Assembly (NCBI GenBank): GCA_031267115.1
Contig: JAIRZS010000089.1
Span: 1 to 6,564 of the forward strand
Length of the DNA: 6,564 bases
Direction of reading: 5' to 3'
Source: Treponema sp.
Lineage (GTDB): Bacteria > Spirochaetota > Spirochaetia > Treponematales > Breznakiellaceae
This document shows, piece by piece, positions 1 to 6,239 of the stretch (the first letter of the stretch is position 1; each line of letters starts with the position of its first letter). The translations under genes were made by a program, and so were the position numbers. The notes beneath the pieces were generated by a model. It did not search any database. It was not told where the DNA came from and saw nothing but the letters and a program-made list of their open reading frames with translations.

Positions 1-30
1 CTTTGCGGTAAAATACCTGCTCAGGGAACG
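1..30. other. Left edge, unassigned non-coding sequence
   Basis: No gene can be supported here. The similarity between the two flanking repeat copies stops at about position 31, so these 30 bases are outside the repeat. They could be the 3' end of a neighbouring gene or plain spacer; too little is visible to decide. Confidence 0.3.
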
Positions 31-127
31 CGCAAGGGATTGCAGCGGTATCCTTTTTTGCCGCGGGCAAAAAAGATACAAGCGGAAAGCCCGGTCCGCG
101 CGCCGGAGGCGCGCGGATGCGCCCAAA
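31..127 (-). repeat. Left copy of flanking palindromic repeat
   Basis: The reverse complement of this 97-bp stretch matches 6240-6345 almost end to end, from TTTGGGCGCATCC to CCCTTGCG. It carries two perfect hairpins. Hairpin A has the stem TTTTTTGCC at 54-62, loop GCG, and the complementary arm at 66-74. Hairpin B has the stem CCGCGCGCC at 96-104, loop GGA, and the complementary arm at 108-116. Outside the swapped part of hairpin B I count about seven mismatches between the copies. No coding potential is evident. It resembles a REP- or MITE-like dispersed intergenic element. It might also stop transcription in either direction, since hairpin A is flanked by T and A runs. Copy number in the genome cannot be judged from here. 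Confidence 0.85.
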
Positions 128-198
128 CTTAAAAAAACTGAAAAATTCTACACATTTATCCTGGTTTCTTCATTATCCGTCTGTTTTTGAGAAACAAG

Positions 199-227
199 TT
201 GCAGGATTTACGGCCTGTCTTCATAAT
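199..227 (+). promoter_or_regulatory. Candidate sigma-70-type promoter for the 123-aa gene
   Basis: A TTGCAG hexamer (199-204) is separated by exactly 17 bp from CATAAT (222-227), which matches the -10 consensus at five of six bases. The -35 match is weak (three of six). The region just upstream (128-200) is clearly more AT-rich than the genes. A start site near 234 would leave a leader of only about seven bases before the ATG at 242. That fits the lack of a Shine-Dalgarno sequence there. Called by eye only. Confidence 0.4.
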
Positions 228-241
228 GGATAGTAGTTACA

Positions 242-613
242 ATGGATCCGGAAACTATTATCGACCAGGCTATATCGGAACTTGCCGGGCATCTGCAGGG
301 CCGCGCCAACGCACCTGGATTGCTGCGCCGTTTGTTTGACGGGCTTTGCGAAAAATTATCGAAGGACTTGTCCGTCGATCATATTTCTGCCCCTAACCTT
401 GTGGTTGAAGTTTTGGATACCGAATCCGGCAGACTATTCAGGCGCTATCTGGAACTGGAATTCGACGAAAACGACAACGGAATCCGGCTTATCGGGGAAA
501 ACATGGCGGGCGAAGCGGCCCAGCTTGTGTTTTTGTCCGGGACGGCGCTGAGAAAGATGCGGGATATTCGGGGATGTGGGCGGGATACTCCCCGCTGTAA
601 AGAAGACGCCTAG
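242..613 (+). CDS. Uncharacterised 123-residue protein
   Basis: I do not recognise this protein. It is acidic to neutral, has no signal peptide or membrane segment, and looks cytosolic. Residues 1-43 read as two amphipathic helices (IIDQAISELAGHL, then LLRRLFDGLCEKL). Residues 52-85 look like beta-strands (LVVEVLD, RRYLELEFD, GIRLIG), and residues 88-110 form a final helix. The tail has two cysteines (GCGRDTPRC), which need not mean metal binding. ATG 242 is the first start in frame, because a TAA lies at 224-226. No Shine-Dalgarno sequence is visible, although a promoter-like pair just upstream would give a nearly leaderless transcript. It is separated from the aldehyde oxidoreductase by 190 bp with a hairpin and its own regulatory repeat, so it is probably a separate transcription unit. 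Codon use is similar to the neighbours but less GC-biased. It could be a small accessory or regulatory protein; no function is assigned. Confidence 0.6.
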   Translation: MDPETIIDQAISELAGHLQGRANAPGLLRRLFDGLCEKLSKDLSVDHISAPNLVVEVLDTESGRLFRRYLELEFDENDNGIRLIGENMAGEAAQLVFLSGTALRKMRDIRGCGRDTPRCKEDA

Positions 614-623
614 GGGCCTGTTG

Positions 624-660
624 CGCTTGTGGATTTTTTTGCGTATTCAGGCAAAAATCC
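624..660 (+). terminator. Terminator-like AT-rich hairpin after the 123-aa gene
   Basis: The arm GGATTTTTTTGC (631-642) can pair with GCAAAAATCC (651-660), leaving two bulged T residues and an 8-base loop. It lies 17 bases after the stop codon at 611-613. The T-rich arm is in the stem rather than after it, so it is not a classical intrinsic terminator. The flanking CGCTTGT (624-630), the T run and the GC/GC core resemble hairpin A of the flanking repeat, so it may be a decayed relative of that element. Confidence 0.35.
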
Positions 661-692
661 CGGTTATCGGGGCTCCTTACGCGGTTTGCAAG

Positions 693-723
693 GTATAAAT
701 ATTCACGTTGTGGCTATTTATAC
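693..723. promoter_or_regulatory. Perfect 9-bp inverted repeat, candidate operator upstream of mop
   Basis: GTATAAATA (693-701) and TATTTATAC (715-723) are exact reverse complements around a 13-bp spacer. The half-site centres are 22 bp apart, about two helical turns, as expected for a dimeric regulator bound on one DNA face. It ends 80 bp before the chosen mop start. The repeat contains -10-like words (TATAAA, TATACT), so a bound protein could overlap the promoter. I could not place a convincing -35/-10 pair with normal spacing. Alternatively it could form an A/U-rich hairpin in RNA. The regulator is unknown. Confidence 0.45.
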
Positions 724-788
724 TTTATGCGCGAAGCGCGGCAAACTGCCGGCGCGTCTGTGCGAGGTTTTCGGGCAAAACTCTATGT

Positions 789-794
789 AGGGGG
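789..794 (+). promoter_or_regulatory. Ribosome binding site that decides the mop start
   Basis: AGGGGG lies 9 bases before ATG 804 and only 3 bases before ATG 798. The 9-base spacing is normal while 3 is too short, so the second of the two close in-frame ATGs is preferred. Confidence 0.6.
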
Positions 795-803
795 ATCATG
801 AGA

Positions 804-3542
804 ATGGAGAAGAAGGTACTAACGGTAAACGGACTGTCGAGGACGCTGGTGGTTGACGGCGATTCTACGCTGGCCGAGGTATTGCGAAAGCAGTTTTTGC
901 TGACCGGCTGCAAGATTGGCTGCGGCAACGGCCAGTGCGGGGCCTGTTCCATCATTCTTGACGGGCAGGTGGTCCGCGCCTGCGCCAGGAAGATCCGCGC
1001 TGTCAAGGACGGCGCGGTCGTCGAGACTATCGAGGGTATCGGTACCCCGGAAAACCTGCACCCGCTCCAGCTTGCCTGGATGGGCCACGGCTGCGCCCAG
1101 TGCGGGTTCTGCTCGCCGGGTTTTATCATGTCCGCGAAGCAGCTTCTGGCGGAAAACGCCAGCCCCTCCAGGGAAGAGGTGCGGAAGTGGTTCCAGCAGC
1201 ACCGGAACGCCTGCCGCTGTACGGGCTACAAGCCTCTGGTGGACGCGGTTATGGACGCGGCAAAGGTCCTGCGCGGGGAAATGCCGAAAGAGGATCTGCT
1301 CTTTAAGCCGGTGGGCAACAAGATCATCGGGACCTACTACCACCGCCCCTCCGCCAAGGCGAAGGTAACCGGAAAGTGGGACTTCGGCGCGGATGTCGCC
1401 CTGAAGATGCCTGCCGGGACCCTGCACCTGGCCCTGGTCCAGGCGGAAGTTTCCCACGCGAAGATCAAGGGTATCGACGCGAGCGAAGCGGAGAAGATGC
1501 CCGGCGTCTACAAGGTTGTAACCCACAAGGATGTCAAAGGCCGGAACCGCATTACCGGGCTTATCACCTTCCCGACCAACAAGGGTGACGGCTGGGACCG
1601 CCCCATCCTGTGCGACGAAAAGGTGTTCCAGTACGGGGACGCTATCGCCATTGTCGCCGCCGATACGGTGGAACAGGCCAAGGCCGCGGCCAAGAAGGTC
1701 AAGGTTGATCTGGAACTGCTCCCGGCCTATATGAGCGCCCCCGCCGCTATGGCCGACGATGCTATCGAGATTCATCCCGGAACGCCCAATGTGTACTTCC
1801 GGATTGACAACAAGAAGGGCGGCGAAACGGCGGACCTTATTGCCAAAGCCCCGTTTGCCGCCGAGGTCCATTCCTACTGCTCAAGGCAGCCCCATCTTCC
1901 CCTGGAGCCGGACTGCGGGCAGGCCTATGTTGACGGGGAAGGCCGCCTGACCATCCACTCCAAGTCAATCGCCATACACCTGCACGCGGCCATGATAGCC
2001 CCCGGAATCGGGGTCGAGCTTGACAAGCTCCGCCTGGTGCAGAACCCGGCGGGCGGCACTTTCGGGTACAAATTCTCCCCCACTATGGAAGCCCTGGTAG
2101 GGGTTGCCTGCCTTGCCTGCGACAACCGGCCGGTTTCCCTGGTGTACGACATGCACCAGCAGATAACCTATACGGGGAAGCGGTCGCCCACCTTTATGAA
2201 CCTGAAGCTTGCGGCGGACAAAGACGGCAAAATACTGGCCCTGGAAGGGAAAAATATCCTGGACCACGGGCCGTATTCGGAATTCGGCGATCTTCTTACC
2301 CTGCGGCTCGCCCAGTACCACATGGCCGGTTACGATGTGCCGAATATCCGCACGGAGAATTACACGGTGGCTACCAACCACGCCTGGGGTTCCGCGTTCC
2401 GGGGCTACGGCGCGCCGGAAGCGGAACTGGGTTCGGAAATCCTGGTGGATATTCTGGCGGAAAAGGCCGGGCTTGATCCTTTCGAGATCCGTTACCGGAA
2501 TGTCTACCGCGAAGGCTGCACCAATATTACCGGCCAGGTCCCGGAGGTGTTCTCCCTGCCCGGCATGATGGATACCCTGAAACCCAAATACTACGCGGAA
2601 AGGGACCGGGTAAAGGGGCTGAACGCCAAGGGCGGCAAGTACAAATACGGCGTCGGCCTTGCCATCGGCGTATACGGCTGCGGGCTTGACGGCCCGGATT
2701 CGTCCGCCGCCACGGTGGAATTGCAGTCCTGCGGGAAGGTAAAAGTCTGGTCAAGCTGGGAGGATCACGGGCAGGGCGCCGATATTGGCACCCTTACCAT
2801 GGCCCACGAGACCCTGCGCCACGCGGGTATCAAGCCGGAGGATATTATCCTGGTCATGAACGACACGGCTATTACCCCCAATTCGGGGCCGGCCGGCGGC
2901 AGCCGCTCCAACGTAGTGACCGGCAACGCCATCCGTATCGCCAGCGAGGCGCTTCTTAACGCCATGAAAAAAGCGGACGGGAGCTACCGGACCTACGACG
3001 AAATGGCCGCCGAGAATATTCCCGTAAAGTACGACGGGAGCTGGGTCGCGGACATGTGTTCCAACTGCGATCTGGAGACAAGCCAGGGCGCGCCTTTCTC
3101 CAACTACATGTACGAGCTTTTCATGCCCACTGTCGAGGTGGACACCGAAACCGGCAAGGTAAAGGTAATTGCCTTCTATACTATTGCCGATGTAGGCAAG
3201 GTGATCAACAAGTCCGTGGTTGACGGCCAGATTTACGGCGGCATAGCCCAGGGCATAGGCCTCGCGCTGACCGAAGACTTCGAGGACCTGAAAAAGCACA
3301 CCACCCTGGCGGCCTGCGGCCTTCCGATGATCGAGGATATCCCCGATGACTTTGTCATCGAGTACGCCGAGGTACCCAGGCCCAGCGGCCCCTACGGCGC
3401 GTCCGGTGTCGGCGAGGTACCCCTCTGCGCTTCCCATCCGGCTGTGCTGAACGCCATTTACCAGGCGTGCGGCGTGCGGATCACGGAAATTCCCGCGCTT
3501 CCTGAAAAAGTCAAGGCCGGGCTTGCGAAAGTAAAGGCCTAA
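804..3542 (+). CDS. mop: Molybdopterin-dependent aldehyde oxidoreductase (xanthine oxidase family)
   Basis: This cytosolic enzyme oxidises an aldehyde to the carboxylic acid with water at a molybdenum-pterin centre and passes electrons through two [2Fe-2S] clusters. It is a single chain of 912 residues, close to the roughly 907 of Desulfovibrio gigas Mop, with no FAD domain. Residues 1-75 are a plant-type ferredoxin fold with C40, C45, C48 and C60. Residues about 84-155 bind the second cluster through C100, C103, C137 and C139. With the start at 804 all eight fall at the numbers known for D. gigas. The Mo part follows: GGTFGYKF near 417-424, FRGYGAPE at 532-539, DHGQGADIG around 654-662, GPAGGSR near 695-701, and GVGE ending in the expected catalytic base E871. 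C97 is an extra cysteine next to the second cluster. An in-frame ATG at 798 would add two residues; one at 708 would run through the regulatory repeat and is unlikely. The missing FAD subunit implies that a ferredoxin, flavodoxin or the next gene's product accepts the electrons. The substrate cannot be read from sequence. Family certain, exact start fairly sure. Confidence 0.95.
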   Translation: MEKKVLTVNGLSRTLVVDGDSTLAEVLRKQFLLTGCKIGCGNGQCGACSIILDGQVVRACARKIRAVKDGAVVETIEGIGTPENLHPLQLAWMGHGCAQCGFCSPGFIMSAKQLLAENASPSREEVRKWFQQHRNACRCTGYKPLVDAVMDAAKVLRGEMPKEDLLFKPVGNKIIGTYYHRPSAKAKVTGKWDFGADVALKMPAGTLHLALVQAEVSHAKIKGIDASEAEKMPGVYKVVTHKDVKGRNRITGLITFPTNKGDGWDRPILCDEKVFQYGDAIAIVAADTVEQAKAAAKKVKVDLELLPAYMSAPAAMADDAIEIHPGTPNVYFRIDNKKGGETADLIAKAPFAAEVHSYCSRQPHLPLEPDCGQAYVDGEGRLTIHSKSIAIHLHAAMIAPGIGVELDKLRLVQNPAGGTFGYKFSPTMEALVGVACLACDNRPVSLVYDMHQQITYTGKRSPTFMNLKLAADKDGKILALEGKNILDHGPYSEFGDLLTLRLAQYHMAGYDVPNIRTENYTVATNHAWGSAFRGYGAPEAELGSEILVDILAEKAGLDPFEIRYRNVYREGCTNITGQVPEVFSLPGMMDTLKPKYYAERDRVKGLNAKGGKYKYGVGLAIGVYGCGLDGPDSSAATVELQSCGKVKVWSSWEDHGQGADIGTLTMAHETLRHAGIKPEDIILVMNDTAITPNSGPAGGSRSNVVTGNAIRIASEALLNAMKKADGSYRTYDEMAAENIPVKYDGSWVADMCSNCDLETSQGAPFSNYMYELFMPTVEVDTETGKVKVIAFYTIADVGKVINKSVVDGQIYGGIAQGIGLALTEDFEDLKKHTTLAACGLPMIEDIPDDFVIEYAEVPRPSGPYGASGVGEVPLCASHPAVLNAIYQACGVRITEIPALPEKVKAGLAKVKA

Positions 3543-3555
3543 CAGCGATTGCATA

Positions 3556-3595
3556 CCCTGTCCCGGGGGCCTTCCTCCGGGGCAGGGTTTTTCTT
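3556..3595 (+). terminator. Intrinsic terminator between mop and the Fe-S flavoprotein gene
   Basis: The arm CCCTGTCCCGG (3556-3566) pairs with CCGGGGCAGGG (3577-3587) over 11 bp with one G-U pair. The loop is 10 bases, and TTTTTCTTATT follows from about 3588. It begins 13 bases after the mop stop codon. This is a classical Rho-independent shape, so it should end or sharply reduce transcription of mop before the next gene, or protect the mop mRNA 3' end. Confidence 0.8.
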
Positions 3596-3602
3596 ATTAT
3601 AC

Positions 3603-3608
3603 AGGAAG
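3603..3608 (+). promoter_or_regulatory. Ribosome binding site of the Fe-S flavoprotein gene
   Basis: AGGAAG sits two bases before ATG 3611; counted from its AGGA core the gap is four bases, which is short but usable. The next in-frame Met is residue 93, far inside the conserved N-terminal domain, so 3611 is the start. The site begins within 10 bases of the terminator T-run, so any leader that starts after the terminator must be very short. Confidence 0.55.
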
Positions 3609-3610
3609 CT

Positions 3611-5950
3611 ATGCCCGCCAAAGTTACTGTCGAGACATTTCTGGATCAGGACCTGCTGCGCCAGGTGGAGGCCCTCTGTACACAGGAGGATCCCCCCGCC
3701 TGCCAGTCGGCCTGTCCCGTGCATCTTGACGCCAGAAAATTCGTCTCCCTGATCCGGGACGGCAAAACCGCCGAGGCCTGGAAACTTTACGCGAAGGGGG
3801 TGCCTCTCGCGCCCCTTGCGGCCCTGGCCTGCGACGCCCCCTGTAAAAACCCCTGCAAAAGGGCCGGGCTGGGGGGGGGCGTGGAAATGGGCCTTCTCGA
3901 GCGGTTTGTATTTTGCGCTGCGGGCGCCCCCTCCGAGCCGCCCTTCCTGCTTCCCAAGAAAAGCCAGGCGGCCGCCATTATCGGCGGCGGGCTGCGGGCC
4001 CTTGCCGCGGCAAACAGCCTTGCCAGGAAGGGCTATAAGGTAACCATTTTCGAGGCGTCTTCCCGGCTTGGCGGATGGCTTTTATCCTGGGAAGACCCCC
4101 TCGCCGAAAAGGCGCTGGCAGGGGAAATCGCGGCCCTCCTTAAAATGCCGGTGAATGTCGAGTACGGATCTTCCGTCCCGCTTGATACCCCGGACGGCCC
4201 GGCTTCCCTGCTTGGCAAGGGTTACGGCGCGGTGTACGCGGCCTGCGCCTCCCCCCTGGACGGGCTTGCGGACGGCGCGACCCTGCTGACACCCCGGCAG
4301 GGGCTTCTCGCGGGAAGGCGGTCCGGCCGCCTGCCCGGCTTTTCAGGCAAGGGCAATTCGGCCATTTACGATATTTTTGACGGCGTAAGCGCCGCCATTA
4401 CCATGGACCGCCTTTTCCAGGGCGTCTCAGTGGACGCCGGCCGGGAACGGGAGGGGAGCTTTGAAACCCGGCTCTTTACCAGCCTTGGCGCAGCGGTCCC
4501 CGCCGGGCCGGCGATTCCAAAAAGCGGCGGGTACGGGGAGGCGGAAGCCGCCGCGGAAGCCGCCCGCTGCCTTCAATGCGAATGTAACGAGTGCGTAAAA
4601 AAATGCGCCTTTATGCAGAAATACAAATCCAATCCCCGGCGCTATGTCAGGACGGTGTACAACAACCTGTCCATAGCGATGGGCAACCACGACGCCAACG
4701 GCATGATCAACGAATGCGCCCTCTGCTCCCAGTGCGGCGCCATTTGCCCCAACGGCCTTAACCTGGCGGACGTATTCCTTGCCGCCCGGAAGCACATGGT
4801 AAAGTCCGGCAAGATGCCCCCGTCCGCCCATGAATTTGCCCTGCTGGACATGCGTTACAGCATGTCCCCTTCCTTTTTCCTCTGCCGTTCCCAGCCGGGC
4901 TTTGAAAAGCCGGCGCACCTCTTTTTCCCCGGCTGCCAGCTTCCCGCCTCGGAGCCGGAACTGGTGCGCAGGGTTTACGCGGACCTTATGGCCGCCCTTC
5001 CCGGCGGTGTAGGCATTCTTCTGGGATGCTGCGGGATCATGGCCCACTGGGCCGGGGAGGCGGCGGCTTTCGGGGAGGCAAAGGAAAAGCTTTGCCTTTC
5101 ATGGGAGAGTCTCGGAAGCCCAAGAATCATAGCCGCCTGCCCTACCTGCGTGTCGGCCCTGCGCGATCTCATGGGGATTGATGCAGGCGATATCTTCGGG
5201 GTACTGGCCGAAAACGGCCTTGCCCGGAAAACAGGCGGGGCCGCCCCCGGTATCCCTGAATCAATGGTCCTGCACCATGCCTGCGGAGCGCGCGGGGACG
5301 GGAAAATCAAGGCCCACGCGCGCGGCCTCGCCGCCCTTATAGGGGTAAAGATCCGGGAGGGCGCCCCTGAAAAACAGGACCCCTGCTGCGGGTACGGCGG
5401 CCTGGCCCAGTTTGTAAACGAGGAAACCGCTTCGGCTCTGGCCGATTGCGCCCTCGGGCAGCTTGACGCGGAGGGGCCGCTTCTGACTTACTGTATTAAT
5501 TGCCGGGACAGGTTCCGTTCCAGGGGGCGCGACACGCGGCACCTTCTGGAACTTCTCTACCCTGCCCCTGAAACGGCTCTTGCCGCAGCGCCCGAAGCGT
5601 GGAAAAGCCCCACCTGGTCGCGGCGGCAGGACAACCGGGCCGCGCTCCGGCGCGTTTTGCTAAAGGAAATCTGGGACGAGGAAACGGAGGCGGGCAAAAC
5701 CATGGAACTGGCGCTGGACGGGGAGCTTGAGCAAAAGATCGAGAGGACCCACATACTGAAAAGCGATATCGCCGGGGTGATAGAGCGGGCCGAGGCGGGG
5801 GAGGGGAAATTCCAGGACCCCGGGACCGGGCATTTTATCGCGAGCCACAGGCCGGCCAATGTAACTTTTTGGGTCGAGTATATCCCGGAAGGCGGCGGTT
5901 TCCGTGTTTATAACGCGTACTCCCACCGCATGACCGCCATCGTTACCTGA
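3611..5950 (+). CDS. Fe-S flavoprotein: GltD-like N-terminus fused to two CCG (HdrB-like) domains
   Basis: A predicted cytosolic electron-transfer protein of 779 residues that matches, as I recall it, the family called pyridine nucleotide-disulfide oxidoreductase/dicluster-binding protein. Residues 20-100 resemble the GltD/DPYD N-terminal Fe-S domain (C23, C31, C35, C74, C78, C82). Residues 119-149 are an FAD-binding Rossmann start (IIGGGLRA, then E148 and RLGGW); A130 replaces the usual third glycine. Residues about 227-275 resemble the C-terminal end of the GltD FAD domain, but the NAD(P)-binding domain normally in between appears to be missing. Cluster motifs follow: CLQCECNECVKKC (320-332) and CALCSQCGAICP (369-380). 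CCG domain 1 has C442, C473-C474 and C510/C513. CCG domain 2 has C558, C592-C593 and C628/C631. Both fit the noncubane [4Fe-4S] sites of HdrB. Residues 660-779 form an unrecognised tail, helical and charged, then beta-rich. Its position between mop and a small CxxC protein suggests it handles electrons from aldehyde oxidation; the partner acceptor is unknown. No membrane segment was seen. Confidence 0.88.
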   Translation: MPAKVTVETFLDQDLLRQVEALCTQEDPPACQSACPVHLDARKFVSLIRDGKTAEAWKLYAKGVPLAPLAALACDAPCKNPCKRAGLGGGVEMGLLERFVFCAAGAPSEPPFLLPKKSQAAAIIGGGLRALAAANSLARKGYKVTIFEASSRLGGWLLSWEDPLAEKALAGEIAALLKMPVNVEYGSSVPLDTPDGPASLLGKGYGAVYAACASPLDGLADGATLLTPRQGLLAGRRSGRLPGFSGKGNSAIYDIFDGVSAAITMDRLFQGVSVDAGREREGSFETRLFTSLGAAVPAGPAIPKSGGYGEAEAAAEAARCLQCECNECVKKCAFMQKYKSNPRRYVRTVYNNLSIAMGNHDANGMINECALCSQCGAICPNGLNLADVFLAARKHMVKSGKMPPSAHEFALLDMRYSMSPSFFLCRSQPGFEKPAHLFFPGCQLPASEPELVRRVYADLMAALPGGVGILLGCCGIMAHWAGEAAAFGEAKEKLCLSWESLGSPRIIAACPTCVSALRDLMGIDAGDIFGVLAENGLARKTGGAAPGIPESMVLHHACGARGDGKIKAHARGLAALIGVKIREGAPEKQDPCCGYGGLAQFVNEETASALADCALGQLDAEGPLLTYCINCRDRFRSRGRDTRHLLELLYPAPETALAAAPEAWKSPTWSRRQDNRAALRRVLLKEIWDEETEAGKTMELALDGELEQKIERTHILKSDIAGVIERAEAGEGKFQDPGTGHFIASHRPANVTFWVEYIPEGGGFRVYNAYSHRMTAIVT
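3871..3879 (+). repeat. G9 homopolymer inside the Fe-S flavoprotein gene
   Basis: Nine consecutive G residues encode part of the glycine stretch at residues 87-90, just after the N-terminal Fe-S cysteines. The frame is open as given. Losing one G would lead to TAA at 4041-4043 (about 143 residues). Gaining one G would lead to TAA at 4036-4038 (about 142 residues). Either slip therefore removes the FAD, ferredoxin and CCG parts. It could be a phase-variable tract, a sequencing hazard, or chance in GC-rich DNA. Confidence 0.6.
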
Positions 5951-5964
5951 TACGGAAACTGGTC

Positions 5965-6180
5965 ATGGAAAAGTACGACACCGGGCTTGAAATTACTGAG
6001 GAGCTGCTCTGCGTCAAATGCGGCGTCCCGCTGGTTCCCCTTCCGGTAACTTTGAGCTACATGAATTCGTCGTTCCCGGTCGAACTGCCCGGCTGTCCCC
6101 GCTGCGGGAACGTATATATACCCGAGGAGCTTGCCATAGGGCGGATGCTCCACGTGGAAAAAAATTTGGAGGATAAATAA
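5965..6180 (+). CDS. Small two-CxxC redox/metal-binding protein, DVU_1557-like
   Basis: A 71-residue protein with two knuckle motifs, CVKCG (C16, C19) and CPRCG (C44, C47), 24 residues apart. This is the pattern of a zinc ribbon or rubredoxin-like Fe(Cys)4 site. No signal peptide or membrane helix is seen, so it is probably cytosolic. It starts 14 bases after the stop of the Fe-S flavoprotein gene with a weak GGAAA site (5954-5958), so the two genes are very likely co-transcribed and perhaps translationally coupled. From memory, Desulfovibrio genomes carry a similar small protein (the DVU_1557 family of redox proteins) in the same place beside the same two partners. A role as electron carrier or as a metal-holding assembly factor is inference. 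The sequence ends in a charged tail (VEKNLEDK). There is no DNA-binding domain, so a transcription-factor role is less likely. Confidence 0.8.
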   Translation: MEKYDTGLEITEELLCVKCGVPLVPLPVTLSYMNSSFPVELPGCPRCGNVYIPEELAIGRMLHVEKNLEDK

Positions 6181-6183
6181 GAG

Positions 6184-6214
6184 GCTTTCCCAAAACTTCA
6201 GTTTTTGGGGAAGC
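6184..6214 (+). terminator. Stem-loop just after the last gene
   Basis: GCTTTCCCAAAAC (6184-6196), loop TTCA, then GTTTTTGGGGAAGC (6201-6214). The stem has 13 pairs including one U-G, with one bulged T. It starts three bases after the stop codon at 6178-6180. No T-run follows (AACCTT), so termination efficiency is uncertain. It may protect the mRNA 3' end, or act with the hairpin array downstream. Confidence 0.5.
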
Positions 6215-6239
6215 AACCTTAAATCCGGTTATTTCGGAA

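Noticed and set aside
614..797. Molybdenum cofactor riboswitch or sigma-54 promoter upstream of mop
   Set aside because: I could find neither the GG-N10-GC pair of sigma-54 nor a recognisable Moco aptamer core; only small hairpins and the 9-bp inverted repeat are present.
708..803. A longer mop reading frame starting at ATG 708
   Set aside because: It would run through the inverted repeat and the ribosome binding site, and adds residues with no family similarity. Starting at 804 puts all eight cluster cysteines at the D. gigas numbers and gives a normal 9-base spacing.
819..1871. 350-codon open frame on the minus strand inside mop
   Set aside because: It is antisense to a highly conserved domain and has low-complexity composition typical of the reverse of GC-rich codons. 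No supporting start signal or family match is apparent.
2751..3554. 267-codon open frame on the minus strand over the mop 3' end
   Set aside because: Same reasoning: a shadow of the conserved molybdenum-binding part, and it would start next to a terminator in the wrong direction.
4427..5047. 206-codon minus-strand open frame inside the Fe-S flavoprotein gene
   Set aside because: It overlaps the motif-rich ferredoxin and first CCG parts, whose cysteines are clearly real on the plus strand.
804..6180. Selenocysteine (in-frame TGA) in one of the redox enzymes
   Set aside because: All three reading frames run uninterrupted to their stops, and expected cysteine positions are encoded as cysteine.
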